Assembly (NCBI RefSeq): GCF_000328665.1
Contig: NC_019972.1
Location: 186,001-250,000 of the forward strand
Source: Methanomethylovorans hollandica DSM 15978
Lineage (GTDB): Archaea; Halobacteriota; Methanosarcinia; Methanosarcinales; Methanosarcinaceae
DNA length: 64,000 nt
Direction of reading: 5' to 3'
Below, piece after piece: positions 53,993 through 62,351 of the stretch. The notes below the pieces were generated by a model that ran no database searches, was not told where the DNA came from, and worked only from the letters and a program-made list of their open reading frames with translations. Each line of letters opens with the position of its first letter. The stretch's first letter is position 1. The position numbers and the translations under genes are program-made.

Positions 53993-56221
53993 ATATGTTT
54001 CAGTATTTGAATCCATTAAATTGCTAATAGCTTCGGAGGATTCTGGTATTTTGAGAGAGCTGCTTAGTCTGGCTGTTCCAATACATTCACACGATTTCAC
54101 AGGATAATTATCTGTGTTCGTGGCATCGAGAACATAAGGTTCATCACAGATTGAATCCTGATTTGCATCTGGAGTGATTTGACTGAATCCGGTACCTGTT
54201 GGGTTTAGCCATATATTTCCATATCTATACTTGTCCCAAGTATTAGAGGGACTATTATCTAGTATGACATCTACTGTGTTATTGAAGTAGTTGTAGAAGA
54301 AACTATTTCCGGTTGAATCTTCAAGTGAAATAGCTGCTTCATTTAACTCATTCAAATTATTGAAGAAAACACACCCTGTACTTCCAGTTATGAGTAGGCC
54401 GGATGAATCTGAGTTAGAAATGTAATTAGATGTCATTTCTGCATTGTTTGACTTAAAGATGCTAAGGCCTTCTTCTTTATTATCCTCGATCCAGTTACAT
54501 ATTATTTGTGGATCAGTCGATTTTGAAATGAGTATTCCACTATCTTTGTTCTTGATGACCTTGTTTCTGATAACAACTGCATTTGGAGAGGATTCAATGG
54601 CTATACCCTGTTTATCATTGTTATAACATTCACTGCCTAATACGGTATTACCGGAACCTCCTGTTACATGGATCCCGACTTTGTCATTTAGTGAAGCATT
54701 GTTTGCCCGGATTATTGCATTTGAACATTTCTCAATAAGAATACCATCATCATTATTGACAGCTTTGTTCATGAGCAAATCTACATCTGTAGAACTTACT
54801 ATACGAATACCGGCACCATCATTAGAAGTTGCTGTATTGGAGTGTAAGAAGATTTCTGATGACCCGCTTATATAGATTCCGCCGTCTTCTGCAGATTCAA
54901 TAATAGAGTTTCCGATATGGGGTTTGGTACATTTATCGAAATAGTAATTGTACGTTTCTGAGTTTGTTACTTTAGATGCATATATTGAAAAATCATTACA
55001 TGATAGAGCATATACTCCAGTTTCACATGAGTCTATCGCAATTGTTTGAATAATTACTGAATTACAATTGATCAGACAAATGCCATACTTACTATTTGAA
55101 AGTGATTTTGCATCAATGATAGTTATTTTACTGCTATTGATACACCAGATTGATCCGGCATTTGCAAAACTACTTTGACCTTCTTTGTTACAAAGATAAT
55201 AAATCTTATTCCCACCAACAGTATTCGTTGAATCAATATCATTGACCATTGTTGATGGATTTGTCTTATCTATGTAAACATTGAAATCATATTCTTTATT
55301 GCCACTCATTTGATTTCCTGATAGCTGGTTAGCATAGGACTTCTCAAGATATATGCCTGTTCCATCGTTTTCCTGGATAATGTTATTGGTAATGGTATTC
55401 TTAGTTGATCTGACCAGTTGGATACCATTATCATCGTTGTTAGTAATCGTTTGTCCGTTGATAGTATTCGATGTTGATGCAGTCAGTAATATAGCTTCTT
55501 TTCCGGATCCTGTTATCTGGTTGTTGTTAATTGTATTTCCAGAACAGGTTGCCAGGGAGATAGCTTGATAGTTGTTGTCAATTAACTGATTGTTCTGAAT
55601 AGTGTTTCCTGTAGAACTTGAAGATAGTTCAATACCCTTCTTGTTTTTACTAATTGTAGAATCAGTTATCTGACCATTTGTTGATGTGACCAAGCTGATA
55701 CCATTCGCATCATTGTTCTCTGATTTACTGCCTTCTAAAAGATACCCAGATGCTTTTTTTAGGTAAATACCATCTTTTGTATTGTTGTGAATGTTGCTTG
55801 AGACAATTTCACTGCCAGAACAGGATTCAACATAGATTCCGTATTGGAATTTCGAAATGTCTACATTTTGGAGAAGGACATTATTTGCTGTTATTTTAAC
55901 ACCTATATTTTCTCCTCCGGTTGCTTTGACAGTGTTTATTGTAACATCCGGTGATTTAACCCATACAGCTGGTAAAGCTATATTTAGTGGTTTGATACAA
56001 GCAGGAGCTGTACCAGTTGACTGTATTGTGATAGTCTTGTTTACTACAACATTTTCAGTGAATGTACCTGAAATAATTAGAGTATCTCCGGCTGCTGCGT
56101 TGTTGATAGCTGTCTGAAGAGAGCCACCGTTGACATTAATTGTTGCAGCCAGTGCTGGACTTGTTGCTACTAAAATTAGTAGCATCGCTATACATATCTG
56201 TATGATTACTGTTTGTTTCAT
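53990..56221 (-). CDS. Secreted right-handed beta-helix protein (NosD-like repeats)
   Basis: The 743-residue product has a signal peptide (residues 5-25) and then about 25 turns of a parallel beta-helix with the repeated pattern G.....S.N.I.NN.I..N...GI.L..S (for example SKGNDGIYL-type turns from 130 to 330 and again 400-680). This is the CASH/NosD fold of surface carbohydrate-binding or lyase-like proteins. The C-terminus has NTWDKYRYGNIWLNP and a Cys-containing end, without anchor. A putative polysaccharide-related surface role fits the fold; no catalytic residues can be named. Confidence 0.8.
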   Translation of the reverse strand: MKQTVIIQICIAMLLILVATSPALAATINVNGGSLQTAINNAAAGDTLIISGTFTENVVVNKTITIQSTGTAPACIKPLNIALPAVWVKSPDVTINTVKATGGENIGVKITANNVLLQNVDISKFQYGIYVESCSGSEIVSSNIHNNTKDGIYLKKASGYLLEGSKSENNDANGISLVTSTNGQITDSTISKNKKGIELSSSSTGNTIQNNQLIDNNYQAISLATCSGNTINNNQITGSGKEAILLTASTSNTINGQTITNNDDNGIQLVRSTKNTITNNIIQENDGTGIYLEKSYANQLSGNQMSGNKEYDFNVYIDKTNPSTMVNDIDSTNTVGGNKIYYLCNKEGQSSFANAGSIWCINSSKITIIDAKSLSNSKYGICLINCNSVIIQTIAIDSCETGVYALSCNDFSIYASKVTNSETYNYYFDKCTKPHIGNSIIESAEDGGIYISGSSEIFLHSNTATSNDGAGIRIVSSTDVDLLMNKAVNNDDGILIEKCSNAIIRANNASLNDKVGIHVTGGSGNTVLGSECYNNDKQGIAIESSPNAVVIRNKVIKNKDSGILISKSTDPQIICNWIEDNKEEGLSIFKSNNAEMTSNYISNSDSSGLLITGSTGCVFFNNLNELNEAAISLEDSTGNSFFYNYFNNTVDVILDNSPSNTWDKYRYGNIWLNPTGTGFSQITPDANQDSICDEPYVLDATNTDNYPVKSCECIGTARLSSSLKIPESSEAISNLMDSNTETY

Positions 56222-56376
56222 ACTAAACCTCTTTTATACAATTGCACGTAAAACATCTGGTTTTTTCAGTTTGTTGTATTGTCTGAGATAACCTGGAGTC
56301 TTGCCTGTGCTTGCTAAAATGGTAGGGAATTATATGAGATGTTTTTCTATATTAACTATACGAAGATAGTTAATAG

Positions 56377-56399
56377 AAAAAAAGAGGAAAATATCCTCT
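56377..56399 (-). terminator. Hairpin terminator of secreted gene A
   Basis: On the minus strand, arms AGAGGA / TCCTCT with a short AT loop are followed by seven T, 12 nt after the stop at 56411. Confidence 0.65.
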
Positions 56400-56410
56400 A
56401 CCTAAAAGAA

Positions 56411-57262
56411 TTACTTTCTGCAATGTTTCCTGGCAACAATAACTATGGATAATCCTGCAAGGGTCACACTAAAGCCAGGAGCAGAACTTGCTTCTTGTGC
56501 AGGTGGTTCGGATGTTTGAGATGAATTAATATTTGAATTGATATCTTCGATTTCTACTGAGGATGGACCGCTATATACTGTTTCATTAGACATAGTTTCG
56601 TTATGTGAAAGTGCTGAATAATCAATATCACATTTTATGTATGATAGTTCTGCCGCAGGATCATATTCCACAGCATATTCCTTGTGAACATAATCTGCTA
56701 TAATGGATGATCCATCTGCTGACCAGTACAATTGTACTAAATTATTTTTGTACATTTCCTGGGGATAAACTCCTTCAGTATACAGGTCGAAGAAGAATTC
56801 GTTTATTCTTTTTCCGGTTTCTGATGATCTGACCTCAAATCCAATTAATTTTCTTCCAGTACCGTTGTTATCCACGACGTTTTTCTCTTCTGGAATAACA
56901 AACATACTGCTGTCCGGGGAAAAAGCTACTCTGAATGGAAGCATTCCAGATGCATGTATCTCGTATAGGATATTTGCACTTTTGTACATTTCAAATTTCG
57001 TTGCCAGATATTCTCCGTTGGGACTCGTTACGTTTCTGTAACACCCTGTTGTAGATATTGGAAAGTTTTCCAGTGAATCTATTCCTTTTTCTTCCATTAC
57101 AATTTGTCTGACATTTCTGCTTTCAGGATTTGTAACAGCGGTATTGAGAAAAGTTCCTTCACTTAAGTCATATGTTATATCAGTAACGAAGTTTTCAGAT
57201 GCACTGGCATTTAAGATCAGCAATGAAATTTCAAAAAGTATAAAAAATATTTTTTTAATCAT
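56411..57262 (-). CDS. Secreted protein with PGF-CTERM-like sorting tail, paralogue A
   Basis: The 283-residue product has a signal peptide (residues 3-21), a soluble region with SPNGEYLATKFEMYKSANIL and FRVAFSPDSSMFVIPEEKN, which suggest beta-propeller-like blades, then a Ser/Asn linker. It ends SAPGFSVTLAGLSIVIVARK with a basic tip: a PGF motif, a hydrophobic helix and arginines, the form of an archaeosortase sorting signal. It is paralogous to 59077-59949. It is probably surface anchored after cleavage. Confidence 0.75.
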   Translation of the reverse strand: MIKKIFFILFEISLLILNASASENFVTDITYDLSEGTFLNTAVTNPESRNVRQIVMEEKGIDSLENFPISTTGCYRNVTSPNGEYLATKFEMYKSANILYEIHASGMLPFRVAFSPDSSMFVIPEEKNVVDNNGTGRKLIGFEVRSSETGKRINEFFFDLYTEGVYPQEMYKNNLVQLYWSADGSSIIADYVHKEYAVEYDPAAELSYIKCDIDYSALSHNETMSNETVYSGPSSVEIEDINSNINSSQTSEPPAQEASSAPGFSVTLAGLSIVIVARKHCRK

Positions 57263-57313
57263 TAGATTACCTCTTATGAGATGAGATTAGTATCAAAAAG
57301 AATATGGATTTTT

Positions 57314-57727
57314 CTAATTGGTTACTTCAATTAGAAATGGTATTAGACTAGGAGGAAATTCTGTTTCTTCTTCTAGAATACTATGGACTTGTTCTGATGT
57401 CATGTTTTCCTGGGATTGTATTCTTTCAATTATAACTTCTGGCACTTCAAAATAATGACAGGCTGATGATGAAGTGGTACTGATCGGTGGAATCTGAATT
57501 ATGTTTAATTTTGCTATGCTGACAATTACATCTACTGCTCTTGATCTCCTATTCCAATGACTCTCTGCTACAATCAATGCTTTTATGTTTGGGGATTTTT
57601 TTAAAATTGTTTCGATAGTGGTATAATTTGGGCAGAAAGTGAGATGAATTATCTTGTCTTTTGGTGATATTGTTTTTAACTGTTCCTTTGTTGTCACTAA
57701 TCGTACTCTATTTGTATTTAGTTCCAT
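57314..57727 (-). CDS. DUF1699-like protein 2
   Basis: The 137-residue product is a diverged paralogue of the one at 49361: VRLVTTKEQLKTISPKDKII, HLTFCPNYTTIETILKKSPN and ALIVAESHWNRRS align with it. The rest is helical and ends FPPSLIPFLIEV, like the partner's STELLQFLIHEI. No function is known. Two diverged copies in one element suggest long residence. Confidence 0.6.
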   Translation of the reverse strand: MELNTNRVRLVTTKEQLKTISPKDKIIHLTFCPNYTTIETILKKSPNIKALIVAESHWNRRSRAVDVIVSIAKLNIIQIPPISTTSSSACHYFEVPEVIIERIQSQENMTSEQVHSILEEETEFPPSLIPFLIEVTN

Positions 57728-57802
57728 AAAACCATCTCTATAAGAGTCGTATTTTATAGAACGTTTGGTTTAGATAAAAACATTTTCATTGTTTTGACCA
57801 GG

Positions 57803-57822
57803 CCGCCCTGAATCCAGGGCGG
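57803..57822. repeat. Orphan TnpB-type end palindrome
   Basis: Perfect 8-bp arms CCGCCCTG / CAGGGCGG with a 4-nt loop are flanked on the minus strand by AGGAGACCA before and TGGTC after. It resembles the right-end hairpins of TnpB elements but has no gene beside it. Confidence 0.6.
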
Positions 57823-57845
57823 TGGTCTCCTGTCTATTCTTCGGA

Positions 57846-58013
57846 TCATGTTCTTCTCCGGAAATGTAACCAGAGCGCAACCAGTGAGCAAAGTAAAAAT
57901 ATTCCGAAATATTCTGGCTTCAAATTACTTGCCAATTCTTTAAATACATCGATGTTATCGATAATTGGTTGTATTCTGATCGGATAGATTTTTGGAATCT
58001 CATCAAGATCCAT
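57846..58013 (-). CDS. Small single-helix membrane protein (55 residues)
   Basis: The frame starts MDLDEIPKIYPIRIQP and ends with a membrane helix (GIFLLCSLVALWLHF) and a basic tip RRRT. An AGGAG ribosome site lies 8 nt before the ATG. An A-tract motif (58071-58083) is 58-70 nt upstream. The clear ribosome site and protein layout make it a credible gene despite its small size. Confidence 0.55.
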   Translation of the reverse strand: MDLDEIPKIYPIRIQPIIDNIDVFKELASNLKPEYFGIFLLCSLVALWLHFRRRT

Positions 58014-58070
58014 TCTTTTTCTCCTGATGATCCGATTTTTCAGTTTTCTGTCTTTTGGACATCGAATATT

Positions 58071-58083
58071 GTATGTTTTTTTA
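58071..58083 (-). promoter_or_regulatory. A-tract + CATAC motif
   Basis: On the minus strand AAAAAAACATAC lies 58-70 nt before the small membrane protein gene at 58013. Confidence 0.3.
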
Positions 58084-58261
58084 GTGATAAGGAATAAACT
58101 TATAAACTTTTAGAACATAGTTGATCATGTACATCTTGAACTAGTGGATCTTTTTTATAAAAAGAAACGATGGTTCATCTATAGGCAATAGTAGTCAATC
58201 ACTGCACAGAGGCAGCATGCGAATAGGACAATGTATAGTTAATCGTAAACTAATAAAAAAT

Positions 58262-58293
58262 GTTATTTCATATTTTCATTTTGTTGAAATAAC
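58262..58293. promoter_or_regulatory. Inverted repeat upstream of small membrane gene
   Basis: Perfect 9-bp arms GTTATTTCA / TGAAATAAC flank a 14-nt AT-rich centre. A TATA-like GCTATATATTTTG follows at 58307-58319, ahead of the plus-strand gene at 58354. It may be an operator. No other feature is seen in 58084-58353. Confidence 0.4.
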
Positions 58294-58353
58294 TGTTTTG
58301 TTATATGCTATATATTTTGCTATGTTAATCGTCAATAAATGTGCGGAGGAAAT

Positions 58354-58590
58354 ATGCAGACGGGACATCTAATTAATGGTAAGGTAATCAGTAATTTAGT
58401 TTTGTGTGGAGCTTTGATATTAACAATTGTTTTTTGTTATGCTCTTTTTTCAGCTGTAGTTTTTCAACATTACGTAACATTTCCTCTAATAGGGGTTCTA
58501 TCACCGATAAAGCTCTCTGGAATTGGTATATTCCTTGCTGTACTCTCACCAATGGTTATGGTCATTATAAAATCAGGCAATCGTTTCTAA
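58354..58590 (+). CDS. Small two-helix membrane protein
   Basis: The start was set at 58354 (MQTGHLINGKVISN) because GGAGG lies just before it; an upstream ATG at 58339 overlaps that ribosome site. The 78-residue product has two membrane helices (about residues 14-36 and 48-70). No family is recognised. A TATA box and a palindrome lie upstream. Confidence 0.55.
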   Translation: MQTGHLINGKVISNLVLCGALILTIVFCYALFSAVVFQHYVTFPLIGVLSPIKLSGIGIFLAVLSPMVMVIIKSGNRF

Positions 58591-58901
58591 AGGGATGTGT
58601 TATTATTTCAGGTATAGGTAAACCACAAACAACATGTAATGTCCGTGGAATATTAAGTTTTAGTATTGGTAGAAAGTTAGCAGCATTAAAGAAAGCAGCT
58701 CATTCAAGAAATAATCTACTTAAGAATGATACTAATGGAGATTTCTATGAAGTATCAACAGAGAATCCTGCTGGTCAAAGAACGTACTTGGGCGAGCAAT
58801 TGGGAATCGGAAATGCAAAAAAATTTAAATTGGCTGCACCGGGAATGAATTATAATCCTGATCCTGAAATATATGCAATGGATGATACCCTTAAAAATTA
58901 G
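58591..58901 (+). CDS. Possible downstream reading frame without clear start
   Basis: A frame open from 58404 continues past the stop of the preceding membrane gene to 58901. It would encode about 100 soluble residues (IGRKLAALKKAAHSRNNLLK, NPAGQRTYLGEQLGIGNAKK). No start codon or ribosome site lies in the unique part. It may be expressed by frameshifting from the preceding gene, or be a decayed gene. Confidence 0.3.
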
Positions 58902-58971
58902 CTTGTGTTTAAAACCATATGGGATGAAATTTGAATTCAAATTTGATGATGGATTTTATCAGGTTGGAGTA

Positions 58972-59058
58972 AGAAGACCACCCAGTGAACTACTCCTATC
59001 TGTCGCTGCGCTCCGAGGAAGGGGACTTCTCGCCTCTAAAGTTAAAAGAGGTGGTGGT
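58972..59058. repeat. Nested TnpB-type end sequences
   Basis: An outer imperfect pair (AAGACCACC ... AGAGGTGGTGG) encloses a block that on the minus strand reads GAAGTCCCCTTCCTCGGAGC and ends GGAGTAGTTCAC, like the ends of TnpB copies 1 and 3. It looks like one solo end inserted in another. Confidence 0.5.
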
Positions 59059-59076
59059 TGGCTTTCCTTTTAGTAT

Positions 59077-59949
59077 CTATTTTTTTTGCGTCTTTTTGTA
59101 GATGAACAACACGAAAATGCTTGTAATAAATGAAAATCCAGGAGCTGAACGTGCAGCACTGGTCTGGTTTGTGTCATTATAATTAATTGTTTTTTCTGAT
59201 ATGTTACTTTGACTTAAATTGTTGTATGTAGTTATTGTTGGTTCTTGGAAAGTTACTTTACTTTCATAAGGCAGCTCAGATAATAATTCGTCGTAATCTA
59301 TATCATACTTAAAATATGACAATGAAGTAAGTATTTCTCCATCTGGTTGTTTTTCGGCATGTAATACATCTGCTATTATCGACCTGCCATCCTGAATCCA
59401 ATATAATTGTATTATCCGATTAGTTGAGTTTGTTTCATCTATATCGGTATAAGGAATACCAAGACCAAATTCTTTGATTTGCTCTTGTTCTGGTGTATAT
59501 ACGATTATATTAGCTATAAAGGTTGGATTGCGTACAGTTGTATTGGGATCTCTGAAGGCCATTGAAGCAAGAACCATTTTGCTATCTGGTGAAAATGGAG
59601 AAGGGTAGGGTGTTGATGGTATCAAGTATGTAGCAATTTGTTTTCCATTTTTGTACATTTTAGTCCATTTCAGAGTATATTCTCCGTTTGGACTGGTTAT
59701 TGTTGCATTGAAAAAGGGTCTGAAGCTTAATGGGAAATGAGATAAATCCTTTACGTTTTCTTGTTCCATTATTAATTGTCTAGCGTTTTTAGTTTCTTCG
59801 TTTGTAACTGGTGTGTCGATGAATTCTTTTTCAGTTATTACTGTGTATTTCAGATGAGTTATATCTGATTTCGCTGTTACTATAGTCGAAGAAACTGATA
59901 TTAACAGAAATAAAACAAAGAGTACTGATGCCATTCTAAATGATTTCAT
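59077..59949 (-). CDS. Secreted protein with PGF-CTERM-like sorting tail, paralogue B
   Basis: The 290-residue product has a signal peptide (residues 7-26), blade-like segments (SPNGEYTLKWTKMYKNGKQI, YPSPFSPDSKMVLASMAFRD, RIIQLYWIQDGRSIIADVLH) and a tail SAPGFSFITSIFVLFIYKKT, again PGF, helix and basic end. It aligns along its length with paralogue A at 56411, including the TNEETKNARQLIMEQENV segment. Both are likely exported and sorted by a host archaeosortase. Confidence 0.75.
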   Translation of the reverse strand: MKSFRMASVLFVLFLLISVSSTIVTAKSDITHLKYTVITEKEFIDTPVTNEETKNARQLIMEQENVKDLSHFPLSFRPFFNATITSPNGEYTLKWTKMYKNGKQIATYLIPSTPYPSPFSPDSKMVLASMAFRDPNTTVRNPTFIANIIVYTPEQEQIKEFGLGIPYTDIDETNSTNRIIQLYWIQDGRSIIADVLHAEKQPDGEILTSLSYFKYDIDYDELLSELPYESKVTFQEPTITTYNNLSQSNISEKTINYNDTNQTSAARSAPGFSFITSIFVLFIYKKTQKK

Positions 59950-60117
59950 AATTCGAATTCCTTTATTTATTGCTGTGTACGTATGTATTTTTGTATTCTG
60001 TTAATAAGTTTTCTATTGTTTTTTTGGTGAGAGGAGAAATAGCAAGTTGGGTGGTAGATAGGGGAAAAAACGGCTGTACTTTTGCTATCTCTCAAAAAGT
60101 GTATGCTTTTTTTATTT

Positions 60118-60399
60118 TTATTCGATAACTTTAGTTGCTTCATATACACAATTGTTTGAAGATTTGTTAAATAAATCAATTCTGAAACTGCCTACTATAT
60201 TATTTTTTTCTTCGATAGCTTTTAGAAGATTCACTGATAAAGACCATCTTTGAGTTCGTATCTTTGTAGAAAGTGGCTTGCTTTTTTCTTTTGGAAAGAT
60301 ATCCTTCGGTGTGAAAAATATCTTTTTTGAATGTGCTCTCGCTTTGAAGTAATCCAGTAGTGCATCTTCAATTATTTTGTCCTGAAATACTGGTTGCAT
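60118..60399 (-). CDS. Small basic protein, unknown
   Basis: The 93-residue product is rich in Lys and Ser, begins MQPVFQDKIIEDALLDYFKA (helical) and ends with a short beta-like segment (IVGSFRIDLFNKSS). AGGGGAT precedes the ATG. It lies between TnpB element 3 and the sorted protein gene. No family is recognised. Confidence 0.5.
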   Translation of the reverse strand: MQPVFQDKIIEDALLDYFKARAHSKKIFFTPKDIFPKEKSKPLSTKIRTQRWSLSVNLLKAIEEKNNIVGSFRIDLFNKSSNNCVYEATKVIE

Positions 60400-60496
60400 C
60401 TGTAATCCCCTGTTGTCAATTTATTTTATATGTAATAAGTGTTTCTGGTAAATCTCCTTGAATTCCTTAGTTACTTTCAGTGAACTACCTATATGT

Positions 60497-61890
60497 GTGA
60501 ACTACCACCGGATAAATCCGGTGGCTTCCTGCTCAATAGTAGTATTCTAATAAGTTTCAACAGGCTCTTCCTGCAGTTCCTGCAGTGCTTAAGTTATTCA
60601 ATGCAATTTTCTTGATGTTGATACTTGCATTTATGTCTCTGTCATGTAATGTCTTGCATGAAGGACATTCCCATTCTCTTATGTCAAGAGTAAGGTCATC
60701 CTTCTTGTATCCACAAACATTACACAACTTGGATGATGCTTCAAACCTACCAATTTGTAGAATTGTTTTTCCATACCATTCTGCTTTGTAGGTAAGTTTT
60801 CTGATGAACTCAGACCATCCAACATCACTGATGCTCTGAGCAAGACAATGATTCCTGACCATTCCTTTGACATTCAAGTCCTCAATACAAGTGGCTTGGC
60901 TTTCGCTAATTATCTTCATTGAGAGCTTATGTTGGAAATCATTTCTCTGGTTTTGAATCAACTGATGATGTTTTGCTAATTTCAATACTGCTTTTTTTCT
61001 ATTCCTTGAACCTTTTTTCATCCTGCTTACATCTCTTTGTAGTTTTTTCAGTCTGTCAAGAGAAGTATTCAGGAACCTTGGATTATCAATTATTTCACCG
61101 GTTGAAAGAGCAGCAAACGATTTGAGACCTACATCAATACCAACCGTTGTCTTCTCATCAAATTCAACGGGTTCTGGTTCAGGAACATGGTTATCTATCA
61201 GGATGCTTACATGATACCTTCCAGCTGATGTTCTGGAAACAGTTAATGTCTTGAAGATATCGAATTTCCGATTCAATTTCTGGTCAAGGATAATTTCTCC
61301 ATTGACTTCTTTTGTGACAAGCTCATTCTCAATGAATTCTTTGTCTAAGAAATCCCTATGAAGAACTATCTTCATCCAACCGATTTTAGGCAGATATATC
61401 TTTGATGTAGTTAGATTGATCTGGTAGTTTTGAGGAACCTGAAAAGAGAAGTTCTGGTCTTTCTTATTCTTCCTGGTAGGATATGCTCCATTCCCTTCAA
61501 AGAAGTTCTTGAATCCGGTTAATAGGTTCTTGTTAGCTTGTTGTAAGGATTGTGAGTTCTGGTCCTTCAACCATGGATGGAGTTCCTTGAGTAATTTCAG
61601 GTTGTTGTTCAGGTCAATTTCAGTAACGTTAATTTTGAACTTAGAATACATAAGGTTCTTAATGAAAAGTGATCGGTTGTAGATGAATCGGGTTCCTCCA
61701 AAGTGTTGTTCTAACAAAGTCTTTTGTTCTTTGTTAGGATAGATTCGATATCTATAACTTTTTTTCATTGTAATCACTATTCAAAATAGTTAGTTTGATA
61801 GAATGTTGTATGTTTGCATAGAATATATGCCTTTTTTGTTGTGGACGCAATTCATCCACCGGTTAAAACCGGTGGTCTTCTTGCTCCTTA
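60497..61890 (-). mobile_element. TnpB element, copy 3, different family (no tnpA)
   Basis: Palindromic ends lie outside the gene: CCACCGGATAAATCCGGTGG followed by TAGTTCAC at the right end (60497-60524), and CCACCGGTTAAAACCGGTGG at the left end (61857-61876). The left boundary is approximate. No TnpA gene is present. It is distinct from copies 1 and 2 in both the protein and the hairpins. Confidence 0.75.
60557..61768 (-). CDS. tnpB: TnpB RNA-guided nuclease (IS605 OrfB, IS1341-like), copy 3
   Basis: The start was set at 61768 (MKKSYRYRIYPNKEQK), the classical N-terminus of this group. The 403-residue product has the helix-turn-helix region (HFGGTRFIYNRSLFIKNL), the RuvC residues VGIDVGLKSFAAL (Asp), CIEDLNVKGM (Glu) and HDRDINASINIKK (Asp), and a four-Cys zinc ribbon (CNVCGYKKDD...CPSCKTLHD). 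Residues are intact. It is not closely similar to copies 1 and 2. Confidence 0.9.
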   Translation of the reverse strand: MKKSYRYRIYPNKEQKTLLEQHFGGTRFIYNRSLFIKNLMYSKFKINVTEIDLNNNLKLLKELHPWLKDQNSQSLQQANKNLLTGFKNFFEGNGAYPTRKNKKDQNFSFQVPQNYQINLTTSKIYLPKIGWMKIVLHRDFLDKEFIENELVTKEVNGEIILDQKLNRKFDIFKTLTVSRTSAGRYHVSILIDNHVPEPEPVEFDEKTTVGIDVGLKSFAALSTGEIIDNPRFLNTSLDRLKKLQRDVSRMKKGSRNRKKAVLKLAKHHQLIQNQRNDFQHKLSMKIISESQATCIEDLNVKGMVRNHCLAQSISDVGWSEFIRKLTYKAEWYGKTILQIGRFEASSKLCNVCGYKKDDLTLDIREWECPSCKTLHDRDINASINIKKIALNNLSTAGTAGRAC

Positions 61891-62048
61891 ATGATAAAGT
61901 AAGAAGGTTCTACTTCACCTCCAACGATGAATATTTGCTCGGTCATAATTAGTAGTTGTTTTTAACGATATTCAATATTAACTATTGTTATAATCGTTAA
62001 ATTCAAATATAGTTGGATTTGACGAAAGGGTATTTGTCTTGTTGGTAG

Positions 62049-62079
62049 AGCTCGCCATCAGATTTAGCGAGCTTTTTTT
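62049..62079 (+). terminator. Hairpin with T-run (terminator-like)
   Basis: 7-bp arms AGCTCGC / GCGAGCT with an 11-nt loop are followed by seven T on the plus strand. No protein gene leads into it from 61891, so it may end an unrecognised short RNA in 61900-62048, a segment with stops in all frames. Confidence 0.5.
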
Positions 62080-62351
62080 ACTACCTTCATTTCTGACGTT
62101 TTTAGCGCAAAATTAAGAATTCAGTCTGATCGTTATGCTATCGATTATTTTGGGATTGCACCTCCTATATGATGATCTTTAGGATGTATGCGTTTTTTTG
62201 TATTGATTATTGTGTGGAATATCCTAAGTGAACCTCTCCGGCCTGAAGACCGGGGACTGCGTATCGTGATTTAGTTCAATTTAGTGTCCGAAATGCTCAA
62301 GAAGTCCACTAAAACTGTTTACTGACATTTTGTTCACCTGTCTATGTTTCT
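62080..62351. other. Gap with a TnpB-type end and no gene
   Basis: No convincing coding region. It holds an AGGAGGTG word on the minus strand with no start codon behind it, an A-tract motif variant near 62185-62199 and the palindromic end described at 62228. Confidence 0.4.
62228..62261. repeat. Orphan TnpB-type right end
   Basis: On the minus strand CCCCGGTCTTCAGGCCGGAG is followed by AGGTTCAC, the same form as the right end of TnpB copy 3 (hairpin, then TTCAC). No tnpB gene is attached. Confidence 0.6.

Noticed and set aside
58404-58590. N-terminal part of the 165-codon plus-strand frame
   Set aside because: It overlaps the membrane protein gene that has a GGAGG site; only the downstream part is kept as a doubtful frame.
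59967-60179. 70-codon minus-strand frame
   Set aside because: It overlaps the better-supported gene at 60118-60399 in another frame and lacks a ribosome site or family.
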